Shown here piece after piece: positions 53,556 through 62,796 of a stretch of 64,000 bases of DNA. Numbering within the stretch: position 1 is the first letter of the stretch; each line of letters opens with the position of its first letter. Source of the stretch: Patiria miniata (lineage: Eukaryota; Echinodermata; Asteroidea; Valvatida; Asterinidae); NCBI RefSeq assembly GCF_015706575.1, contig NW_024037072.1:19345162-19409161 (forward strand), read 5' to 3'. The position numbers and the translations under genes are program-made. The notes beneath the pieces are model-generated. The model had not been told where the DNA came from and did not search any database. It was given only the letters and a program-made list of their open reading frames with translations.

Positions 53556-54720
53556 GTTAGAGCATCCCAGCCCATAGTGCACTGATTGCACAGAGGTTCT
53601 CTTACCATTCCAGGGGCCCTCTTAGAGCATTCCAGTGTCCCTCTTAAAGCATCCCAGTCCACACTGCACTGAATGCATAGGGGTTCTCTTAGAGCACCGC
53701 AGGGGGTTCTCTTAGGGCATTTCAGGATCCTTCTTAGAGTATCATAGCCCACACTGCACTGATTGCATAGGGGTTCTCTTAGAGCCCCCCTGAGCGGGGT
53801 TCTCTTAGAGTATCCAGGCCCACACTGCACTGACTGCATAGGGGTTCTCTTAGAGCCCCCCCCCCCCCCCCCCAGGGGTTCTCTTAGAGTATCCCAGCCC
53901 ACACTGCACTGACTGCATAGGTGTTCTCTTATAGCCCCCTCAGGGGGTTGTCTTAGAGCATCCCAGCCCACACTGCACTGATTCCATAGGGGTTCTCCCA
54001 GAGTATTCCAGGGGCCCTCTTAGAGCATCCCAGCCCACACTGCACTGACTGCATAGGAGTTCTCCTGGAGCATTCCAATGGCCCTCGAAGAGCATACCAG
54101 CCCACACTGCACTGAGTGCATAAGGGTTCTCTTAGAGCATCCCACCCCACACTGCACTGACTGCATAAGGGTTCTCTTATAGCCCCCTCAGGGGTTCTCT
54201 TAGAGCATCCCAGCCTACACTGCACTGACTGCATAGGGGTTCTCTTAGAGCCCCCCCCCCCCTCAGGGGGTTCTCTTAGAGCATCCCAGCCCACACTGCA
54301 CTGATTCCATAGGGGTTCTCTTATAGCCCCCCTCAGGGGGTTATCTTAGAGCATCCCAGCCCACACTGCACTGATTCCATAGGGGTTCTCCCAGAGTATT
54401 CCAGGGGCCCTCTTAGAGCATCCCAGCCCACACTGCACTGACTGCATAGGAGTTCTCCTGGAGCATTCCAATAGCCCTCGAAGAGCATACCAGCCCACAC
54501 TGCACTGAGTGCATAAGGGTTTTCTTAGAGCGTTCCACTGGCAACACTGCACTGATTGCATATATGTTTCTCTTAGAGCATCCCAGTGGACTTCTCGCAA
54601 CATCCACGCACACACTGAACTGATTGCATGGGGTTCTCTTAGAGCACCAAAGGGGTTCTCTTAGAGCATCTCAGCCCACACCGCACTGATTCCATAGAGG
54701 TTCTCCTAGAGCAACCCTAT
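53556..54720 (-). repeat. Satellite-like tandem array (TTCTCTTAGAGCATCCCAGC family)
   Basis: About 1.2 kb of alternating blocks. A block of about 45 bp (TTCTCTTAGAGCATCCCAGC then CCACACTGCACTGATTGCAT) alternates with a shorter block of C-rich or GGGGCCC sequence. The usual period is near 69 bp. A higher-order copy is clear: 53941 to about 54137 and 54334 to about 54530 differ at only a few positions, an offset of 393 bp. On the minus strand the array stays open as a repeated CSVGWDALREPLC-like peptide, but frames change between units and no gene is inferred. Confidence 0.85.
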
Positions 54721-54950
54721 GCAAACAGAGCACTGTGTGTGTTGGATGCTCTGAGAGACCCCCCCCCCCCCCCCCGGCTTCCCGGGATGCTCTTAGAGAA
54801 CATATGCAATCAGTGTAGTGTGGTCCGGGATCTCTCAGAGAACTCCATGGATGTTCTAACAGAAAAGGCCCTGGCAAGCTGAAGAGAATCCCCTGGGATG
54901 CTCTAAGAGAACCCCCCTGTGATGCTCTAGGAGAATACTGTATAGAGAAA
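54721..54950 (+). repeat. Inverted portion of the same satellite array
   Basis: Here the unit appears in reverse complement: GGGATGCTCTTAGAGAAC, ATGCAATCAGTGTAGTGTGG, GGGATGCTCTAAGAGAACCC and GATGCTCTAGGAGAA. The array therefore changes strand orientation at about 54720-54760, next to a C17 run (54759-54775). Confidence 0.8.
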
Positions 54951-55562
54951 ATGGCAGTTGCACCTTTTCGTTTTTTGCGATTTTCGCTTCATGAAATTTC
55001 GATAATGAAAGATTTTTGTTTTGTTTTCCGTTTAGTTGGTCTGTTTTTTTTATGGTTTTTTTTTTAATATCCGTGCAACCATGTACCTCGCAGTCCAGTA
55101 CCCATGCACACTGAGTGTTCGCCGGTCACCATAAGAATACGTACGGCACCTACACACACGTACACCTGCGCCGAAGCCACGAAGTGTCACACAATTTCGC
55201 GAAGAGTACGATTTCGGGGTCGCGCCGAGTCACACTGTATGAGGGACGTTTTAAAAGTAAAAAGTTTGATCTGGCCTATCGCTCGAACCTGTCTGATCAT
55301 CAATATAGGTGAACTTCGACCTCTCTATAGATACATACATGTACATTCAATCATTGTCGTACTAAAACCATTGCAACAAAACAGAATCGACCGTTTAATA
55401 GTAATTGACAAAACTACAATACTAATAGCCTAAAACTCCAGACTTTACACTTTGCACTTTGAATGTTGCTGTAGTTTGCATCTTGATGTATACGTGCTAT
55501 TGAACTGCATTTTAAGAGCTTGAATACTTTGAGGGGGAAATGAAGCCCGTAAAAACTTCGCC
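54951..55562 (+). other. Probable ARRDC promoter and 5' UTR region
   Basis: The sequence between the satellite and the ARRDC start codon. Open frames here lack known domains. The promoter role is inferred from position. Confidence 0.35.
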
Positions 55563-55689
55563 ATGGGAAACCTGAAGAACCTACAGATTGTTTTCGATGG
55601 AAACAGGAATGTATTCTTTCGAGGTGGCTTCATTAGAGGCCAAGTAAAGATGACTGTAGAATCAGTGGAAGCCATAGATAACGTTAAAG
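55563..55689 (+). CDS. ARRDC exon 1
   Basis: 127 nt, residues 1-42 plus one base. It encodes MGNLKNLQIVFDGNRNVFF and onward. Donor GTAAATAT, phase 1. Confidence 0.92.
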
Positions 55690-55777
55690 GTAAATATATC
55701 TTCTTCTTTTTCAATCTGGCAATTTTGTGTCTTGTCACGATCATAGTAACGTCTTTATAGGACGATTAATGATTTTG

Positions 55778-55844
<67 letters not shown>

Positions 55845-58800
55845 CAAACACACGCTATCGTTCTAACATTATCATGCCCGGACAGTCGTGTTACCATTAC
55901 ATCTATGTCTGAGGACAAGGCAATGCATTGTGCTTCCCTTTGTTCCATAATATAACACTGTAGACTTAGCACATGTCAGACACGTTCGAGGACCATTTTT
56001 AACAAAAGATGATGATCGTTCGAGGACAACACAGAATTTGTTGTTCTCTCTATGCTATGCTTTCCCTAGGATGTATGTAACACAAAAAGGCCCCTGCACT
56101 CTCGAACACGAGTTTTATACACGGCTAGGCTCTACACTGCTGCAGCTGCCAGTGCAGTACACTGTCGCGTGAAACCCTTCGCTTGTCTTCAGTTCCGCAC
56201 TGTTTCGTATGGTGAATGCATCAGGACGACAAGATATGAGTTATCAAAATCCTGCACCGTACCGGTGTTCATCAATTTTCAGACCCACTGATTTGGGGAA
56301 TTTAACTAATTTTGTGTATATTTTTATAAAACCTCCATGTGCAGTTTCTATGATTGTGTGAAGGATTTGACACGCAAGACTGGGTTTTTCGTGCAGGTGT
56401 GTGGATAGTATTTGAAGGTAAATCCGGATTAGTAAGCGGCAGAGCTCGAAACGAAAGACCCCAGTTTCACGAGCACTACTTCAATGCGTGCCTCGTCTTG
56501 CTTGGGACAGGTTGGTTTTGTATATCCACTTTACAAAATTTTGTGGAGGAAATGCGAAGCATTGTGGGTTATTTCTGAGGACTATTATGCTCTGTGTATG
56601 TCAATTGTTCTTGCTAAATCAATACGCACGCATGTCCATAGAACTGAAACACAGCTGTATATTTTATATAGTCAGGTCGTCGTAAAAATTAATAATGTCA
56701 CTTGTCATTACAAAAAGAAATCAAATAAAGGCAAAAATCCCTTGTTGTTATAACTATTATTAGTACTCCCCTGTTAATCTTGCGACCTACACTTGTGGGT
56801 GGACCGTCACCTCGTTATGGGGAAGGTTTTTTTATCGTTAGGGTAATTAGGACCGAGTTATGGGGACTTGCTGCTGTCCCCATAGCGTCTTCGGTCCCCA
56901 TATTAGTACCGTGGGACAACTCGTGTGTATAGTCCCACAACTACGGAACAAGTACATGTATGTGTGATTTGACTCAAAGACCCCCTAATATGACTTGTGA
57001 TAAGACTTGTGATGCACTCACTACAACTCTGCTGGAAACTGTCGGGACTAGACACAAATTTAACGGCTATGGATTTGACTAAAGTGGTTCAACACTGTCC
57101 AGCCCAAAACTTTTCTTTGTGCCCTCCAGGAAAAGGAGAGCGTGACGTCACAGACCTCACCCTCCTCCCCGGGTCACACAGCTTTCCCTTCGCTTTTCAA
57201 CTTCCACAACAACCCATCCCCTCCCCATTTGAGACGAGGTTTGGGCATGTGCGGTACACAGCGACGGCCACCGTGTCCCTCAGGCGATCCCTGGGTAACA
57301 AGGTGTACAACACAGTAGTCGTGTTCAACATGGCCGGGCCAACCGTGGATCTGAACCAAATGGCCGGCGTGGAGGTACAGTTTGTTTGCACAAGACACGA
57401 CTCGGAGGAATAACGTTATTTATTTCATTCCTCCATGATCTGACTAGAGACCAGTGGCGTAACTAAGGTTCAACTCGAAGGAGATATCTGATTGGTTGTT
57501 AATCAAAATCATTACAATAAAAATCTGGTTTCGTCGTCTCAGAACTCTGAGAGGAAGTGCCGTGTGATAGTTGGGGAAGTTCTTTCCTAATTTTGTATTT
57601 ATTTTAAAGTTTTGTGGGTTCTTTTTCTTTCTTTTTTAATTCTGAATATATACATATCAAGGACAGAGCCACTTGGACAAGATATGTTTATAGGGTGTTT
57701 CGATTTTATTAAATATTTTCAGAATTAATTCAATATTCATAATATTTTGCATAACAACGGCGGTCAGTGCATCAGTGTGCTTACTACTTAATAGGCCTTA
57801 TAGGTTAAAATTGTCGTGTTTTCACTGTTTTTAAAGTTAGGGGTACAGCGGACTTTCGAGCACCGTGACTTTCTTGGCTTGACCGGACGTCAGACGGAAG
57901 TCACGATTGGTCTACCCAAACAAGGTTATGTACCCGGCGAACGAATTTACGTCACTGGTCATGTGGACAACTCCAGTGGCCAAAAGCAGACGAGGACTTT
58001 TGAGGCACGTCTAGTTGAGGTACAAGTTTTAAATTCCTAAGTGAAAATACAATAATTTGTTCAGGATATCAGGGCTACGAATTTTAGTTCCAAAAGGGCC
58101 TGTGAGAGAGGAACTCCGCCCCTGACTTTTTTAAACAATATTTTCGCCAAACGAGCGTTTCTCGTCCTGAGCTGTCATGACTTTCTATCTTCAAGTTTGG
58201 CAAACGTTTTGACACCAAATTAATGAAAATTGACCGTAGGATCACCTTGCTCCGCAACATTATTTGAGGCCGCCCACCATGGAAATTGCATTTTCCCGTA
58301 CAGGCTGACCCCCCCAAAAAAGTTGCTACACGTGAACTGATAGTGGATGAAGGAGTTATCAAGCGAGTTGGCAATTGTACAAATTCAGCCAAAAAAAGAT
58401 AACGTTTAGACAAGGAGTACTGCAACCACTCTTCCTGGGGAAAGTATCACGGATATCAAACTGACTCTGAAAACCTTTTGAAAGTCTAAACATGCCAGTT
58501 CATATCTCTTCATTTCATCATGAGGTTATTTATGATAGGTGATGTGCCTATATAGATAGATATACATGCTGGTAACGACACAATTATTGTGTGTGACGGC
58601 ATTCGGAATTCAATCTTTACAAAGGCAGACAGGCGCGATAAATTTACAAAACTAATTATGATGATATAGAGAGAAAACAAAATTGAATCGACTCTCTTTT
58701 TTGGGGTTCTCTTTCAGAGAATCACATACATCCGCAGTTACGGCACGTACTTCCAAAAAGCAAATTTGGCGATAGCATCTTCGAGGGTCAAGCTTAGGAA

Positions 58801-61648
58801 GGGTGAGAAGACAGATTTTAGCATTGGGCCACTGCTGATTCCTCCCGTGCCATCCACGGGACTGCCTGGCTGCAATCTGATAGATATTGAATACTACGTC
58901 AAGGTACGGGCTCAGTGATGGCTGATCTAGAATGTTCCAAAAGAAGGGGACTGCGGTCGGCCTTCCTACCCAAGTCCACTCATTTCATTTTCAGTGGGAT
59001 GGTGGACGAGGCTTTGCAGTCAACTCATCAAAAATCCAAAGCCTGAATCAAAGAATCAATTGCAAGATTTAAAATATTGAGTGATGACGTTTTGCAGGGA
59101 ACGTCGACGTGACGAAAGTTGGGAGTTTTGTTCCATGATTGTGAGCACCTCCCCCCACCCCCAACCATCCCCCCATCCCCCCCCCCCAAACTTTTCGAAT
59201 TTGGAGCACCAGAAAATGTTGTTTTGGGTCCACCCTTGGTTCCAACCCACAACATGCTGGTGTTTTTTCGCCAGTATTGAGCAGTACAGGAGGGGGTGTG
59301 TTATAGCCACCCAAACCACCATCCCCAAATGGATCTTTTGATAACCACAATGTACACGTAGTAATTTACTCGACGGGTTCCTTGGTACCAAAATCATGGG
59401 GTTTGCCACGAAAATGGACTTCATATGACAATCAGGTCCGAAGTTATCATACAAATTAGGTCCGAAATGGTGGCAATTTTGAAATCCAAGATGGCCGCCA
59501 CAAGGTAGATGGAAAAAAATGTTATACCAATGGATTTCTGGCTCAAGGTAAACTCTATCCAAATGTGACAAAAATTCCTTCTTTAGCATAAAAAAAATAC
59601 AATAGTCAAAAATACGACATAACTATACTAATGTAAACCGACAAGGTACACAACAAAGGTGTCAGCAACCCTATTGACAGGTATGGGGTCACTTTTGTAC
59701 CTACGACCTCGACACACCATGTATGCGGAGGTTGTTCAAGGGCGGATCCAGAACACAATATTTTTAGGGGGGGATGGTTTTTTTTTGGGGGGGGGGTGTT
59801 GGGGGGGGGGGCATAGCCCCCGTTAGCTAGTCTATGGCTTAGAGCCATGCGACTGAGCTCCGTGGATAACGGGTGATACTCAGACTGTACTACCCGTTGC
59901 CCCCCCCCCCCCCTCCCCTGGATCCACCCTTAAGGTTGTATACGATCAAATCTCGTTCCAGTCAATGTACTTTTCAGATACCTTGTTTCGGATTTTAATT
60001 TACAGAAATAGATTTGCCCCTTACACGGTGCAGGCAGAGCTAGATATATATATGCTCCCTTTTCTATGTTTTACCGATCGCTGTAAAATTGAATTCACTT
60101 CACATAATGACATAGTCTACATACATAAGTGTGAATAAAAGAAGGACATTGTACAATAACCGTGTCAGTTGATAAGCCGGTTTACTTTTGTATATCTTTT
60201 GTTTGCTAACTAGTTATAAACAAACAACAGTATAGGTGAGTTCAAGTTTGTGTACTACCTTCCAAACAGGTTCGAGACTGCAAAGCGAGCCACACGGTGA
60301 AACACCCGGTAACTGTTGGAACTGTGCCTCTCCGTGAACCTAGCCTCCATTCCGGCGGTGAACCGCCACATGACGGCCAAACAAAACAAGCCACTGGGCA
60401 AGCCTCTCCCAGTCGTCACTTTGCAGCGACTGCAGGTAAGACTAGGAAGCTAGTACATGTACATTGTTTTTGCTCGACGCGAAGGACCGTCCTACTGTTC
60501 TTTGACTGATTGAGTCACTGTGTATAATTAATATCCATAAACTGTAACTTTGAGGTGCAACGTGATACTTGTAATCATTAATATCACTATTTATAGTCAA
60601 AGCAAGGCTAGGCAGAGTGGCTTTTTAATTAAAGTAAAAGCGCACTTCTTTAAACATTTACAATTTTCCATGATTTTCCGGACAAATAAGGGCGCTACTC
60701 CTGTGATGTCATTTGAGGAAGACACTGTTCAGTTTAGGGATTTTGTGTTCCAATTGAGAACCAAAAAAAAAAAAATAATAATTGCTCATTGTAAACATTT
60801 GTGAGAAAAGTTTGCTCTTTAGATTACTGCCACGTATACTGACACACCGATGAATTACCAAAGAAAAAGAAAATTTACACCAGCAACATATCCCAAATTC
60901 TGGCAACTTGTGGTGCTGACAACGTAACTGAAACATTGAGGCTTCTGCCTGAAATGACATCACCCTTTTGCTCATAATTATGAGAATTTGCATTTAGCAT
61001 AAGAACCAAAAAGGGTACCAAAATACCCTTGAAAATTAAAATTGAAAATAAACTAAAAGTCGGTACGTGCTTTTTCAAAATTTCGATTTTCTGTTCTGAA
61101 CAAAATTTAAAGGAATATAATAATGTCCTGTAACAAATAAACTTGCTTATTTGTTTTATACAGTTTTAAAAATTGGTTTTAAATGACGCGCTTCCGCTTT
61201 TAATTCAAAAGTTGAAATTAAATAATTAATTACTTGTCATGGGCCGATTTTTTTAGGTGCGATGTCTCATTGGAAAACTCATAACTAATGTAATGCTAGA
61301 AAATTATCACTTCAATTCAAAAATATATATTCAAGGTGCCACACCCAAAAAGCATATATACTCGCCTACGGCGCTATAGGATCTTTGGTATACACCAACT
61401 TTAAATGGAACACTAAGGCACATTGTCAAGGATTGCATTAAAACGATTACATTGCATGGGCCCTCTTACGATTTCTCTGTTTGCTCTGTTTACAACATTC
61501 AGCACCTGTCCAAGACTACATGATGACCTTTGAAGAAGGAATGAAGTTTGAAGTAGTCGACGATATAGTACAGGGCCGGTCCGCTCCACTCTACAATTAC
61601 TTCCACATGCCGGACAAGCCGCCTGATACTTCAGCAGTCAAAGTTTAA
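55563..61648 (+). CDS. Arrestin domain-containing protein (alpha-arrestin), 7 exons
   Basis: An alpha-arrestin, the adaptor class that links membrane cargo to ubiquitin ligases and endosomal sorting. Seven exons join to 1167 nt (388 aa plus stop); every junction is GT/AG and in phase. The start has a strong context (GCCATGG). The arrestin N domain covers about residues 5-155 and contains FFRGGFIRGQVKM, the VWIVFEGKS strand, HYFN, and the PGSHSFPFAFQLP signature. The arrestin C domain covers about 165-305 and contains GYVPGERIYVTGHVDNSS, RITYIRSYGTYF, IPPVPSTGLPGCNLIDIEYYV and HPVTVGTVPL. The tail of about 80 residues has no PPxY motif, unlike ARRDC1-4, which use PPxY to bind NEDD4-family ligases. 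It may act by another partner or resemble PPxY-less members. Human subtype cannot be assigned by eye. Confidence 0.94.
55780..55842 (+). repeat. 63-nt poly-C tract with a single G
   Basis: C31, one G, then C31, located 90 nt past the exon 1 donor in ARRDC intron 1. The opposite strand is poly-G and could form G-quadruplexes. The true length may be misassembled. Confidence 0.9.
56397..56510 (+). CDS. ARRDC exon 2
   Basis: 114 nt, acceptor TTCGTGCAG, donor GTTGGTTT. It encodes GVWIVFEGKSGLVSG to HEHYFNACLVLLGT, the conserved strand and HYF element of the arrestin N domain. Confidence 0.9.
56850..56897. repeat. Hairpin with GGACCGA…TATGGGGAC arms
   Basis: GGACCGAGTTATGGGGAC is mirrored by GTCCCCATAGCGTCTTCGGT plus CC around an 8-nt loop. 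A related GGACCGTCACCTCGTTATGG lies just upstream (about 56802). It sits in ARRDC intron 2, possibly as part of a small dispersed element. Confidence 0.55.
57130..57374 (+). CDS. ARRDC exon 3
   Basis: 245 nt, acceptor TGCCCTCCAG, donor GTACAGTT. It encodes LLPGSHSFPFAFQLPQQPIP, then RYTATATVSLRR and the domain linker. Confidence 0.93.
57452..57470 (+). mobile_element. Solo hAT-type terminus
   Basis: CAGTGGCGTAACTAAGG matches the end of the element at 37665-38128 and hAT MITE ends generally. No partner end was found in this intron, so this is a relic. Confidence 0.4.
57837..58019 (+). CDS. ARRDC exon 4
   Basis: 183 nt, acceptor TTTTTAAAG, donor GTACAAGT, both borders phase 0. It starts the arrestin C domain with VTIGLPKQGYVPGERIYVTG. 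Confidence 0.93.
58718..58903 (+). CDS. ARRDC exon 5
   Basis: 186 nt, acceptor CTCTTTCAG, donor GTACGGGC, phase 0. It encodes RITYIRSYGTYFQKANLAIA, then IPPVPSTGLPGCNLIDIEYY, the conserved C-domain core. Confidence 0.95.
59135..59237 (-). mobile_element. Possible degraded hAT MITE end
   Basis: On the minus strand, CCAAGGGTGGACCC is followed by AACATTTTCTGGTGC and then G-rich runs. This resembles the CAAGGGCGGATCC ends and G/C tracts of the copies at 48093, 52816 and 59737. The opposite end and target duplication are not visible. Confidence 0.35.
59737..59932 (-). mobile_element. hAT MITE copy 3 in ARRDC intron 5
   Basis: It begins CAAGGGCGGATCCAGAACAC, which equals the reverse complement of the 3' end of copies 1 and 2, so it lies in the opposite orientation. 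It ends CTGGATCCACCCTTA. The flanks AGGTTGTT and AGGTTGTA form an 8-bp target duplication with one difference. The interior is mostly different from copies 1 and 2, with long G and C runs. Confidence 0.8.
60270..60435 (+). CDS. ARRDC exon 6
   Basis: 166 nt, acceptor CCAAACAG, donor GTAAGACT, ending phase 1. It completes the C domain with HPVTVGTVPL and begins a low-complexity tail rich in Gly, Ser, Gln and His. Confidence 0.93.
61503..61648 (+). CDS. ARRDC exon 7 and stop
   Basis: 146 nt, acceptor ACAACATTCAG, stop TAA. It encodes APVQDYMMTFEEGMKFEVVD and then PLYNYFHMPDKPPDTSAVKV. The acidic stretch sits where PPxY-bearing tails begin in other family members, but no PPxY occurs. Confidence 0.93.
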
Positions 61649-61965
61649 ATTGATGTAGTTCCGACTGACCATACCGAATTGAAATGAAATGGCCCTAGTA
61701 ATACTTTTTTTTAATGTTGCACAACATTATAACTGTGCAATCTAGTAATAATGTATTAGTTTTAAATTTTGCGTATAATCTCCGTCCTTTAAAAAAATTC
61801 ATGTCATAATTCAGTGTACAATACGGCATTTTGTCCCGTATGTTGATGTTTTGCTATTGTTTACTTTGGGGGAGTTTGTTTAATTAAAGTTGCCGTACAT
61901 TTGACCGATATCCGTTGATAACAATGATAAGTTCAATTATTCGAAATCATCATATTTCGGTCTTG
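61649..61965 (+). other. ARRDC proximal 3' UTR
   Basis: AT-rich sequence after the stop codon, leading to the first AATAAA at 61991. No other feature is seen. Confidence 0.5.
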
Positions 61966-61990
61966 GTGACTTTTTCTTTTCGTTTGAAGC

Positions 61991-61996
61991 AATAAA
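61991..61996 (+). promoter_or_regulatory. Polyadenylation signal AATAAA, first copy
   Basis: Canonical AATAAA 343 nt past the ARRDC stop, followed by T/G-rich sequence. The tandem duplication produces a second identical signal at 62278-62283. Confidence 0.55.
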
Positions 61997-62277
61997 ATTG
62001 TTCAAAAAGCTTAAGTAGGGTGCACATAACTGCTAAATATACTTAGTAATGGATCGTTCTAGCTGCTTCCATTTAATGCTTTGGGTCTCATCAGATTCAT
62101 ATTATAATGAACTTTGAAAAAGTTTGTCAACGGCTGATCATCATCCCCCGCTACTGCCAAAACAACTGTATATACTATTGTACATATGTGTTTTAATGAT
62201 AATTTATGTAAAGAGTTTTAAAACCGTATAAATATAGCTACGTCCGTTCGTCGTGACTTTTTCTTTTCGTTTGAAGC

Positions 62278-62283
62278 AATAAA
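62278..62283 (+). promoter_or_regulatory. Polyadenylation signal AATAAA, duplicated copy
   Basis: An exact copy of the signal at 61991, shifted by 287 bp by the duplication. It could give an alternative, longer ARRDC 3' UTR. Confidence 0.45.
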
Positions 62284-62647
62284 ATTGTTCAAAAAGCTTA
62301 AGTAGGGTGCACATAACTGCTAAATATACTTAGTAATGGATCGTTCTAGCTGCTTCCATTTAATGCTTTGGGTCTCATCAGATTCATATTATAATGAACT
62401 TTGAAAAAGTTTGTCAACGGCTGATCATCATCCCCCGCTACTGCCAAAACAACTGTATATACTATTGTACATATGTGTTTTAATGATAATTTATGTAAAG
62501 AGTTTTAAAACCGTATAAATATAGCTACGTCCGTTCGTCCAAATGCAGGTTGATCGGGTAAACCAATATGAATACCTCAGCCGCATCTTTATATCGCGAT
62601 ATCAAGAAATTTGAAGATGTAGGCCCTATACACAAGCGGATAAGTTG

Positions 62648-62796
62648 AATTGGCGTTCACATGACCCTTCTAATTATCTTCGGACAGGCATGCGCGATTC
62701 TACCAATGAGTCCGTATTCAGTCTAGTCATAGATACCTAAATTCCCGCTACACCAGTGTGAAGTGTGAATTTTGGACTCTATGAAGTACGGACTCA
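62648..62796. mobile_element. Diverged fragment related to the 39704 MITE, with a hairpin
   Basis: GCATGCGCGATTCTACCAAT and, later, CCCGCTACACCAG match the interior of the element at 39704-39920. An inverted pair TGAGTCCGTATTCA/TGAAGTACGGACTCA (62708-62721 and 62782-62796) lies across it. The ends are not defined. Confidence 0.45.

Larger units (their letters stand above)
61966..62539 (+). repeat. Perfect 287-bp tandem duplication spanning the ARRDC poly(A) signal
   Basis: The segment 61966-62252 is followed directly by an apparently identical 62253-62539. Every word checked (GTGACTTTTTCTTTTCGTTT, GGGTGCACATAACTGCT, CGTCCGTTCGTC) recurs at an offset of exactly 287 bp, and no difference was noticed. 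The duplication begins and ends with no obvious repeat at its borders. Confidence 0.93.
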
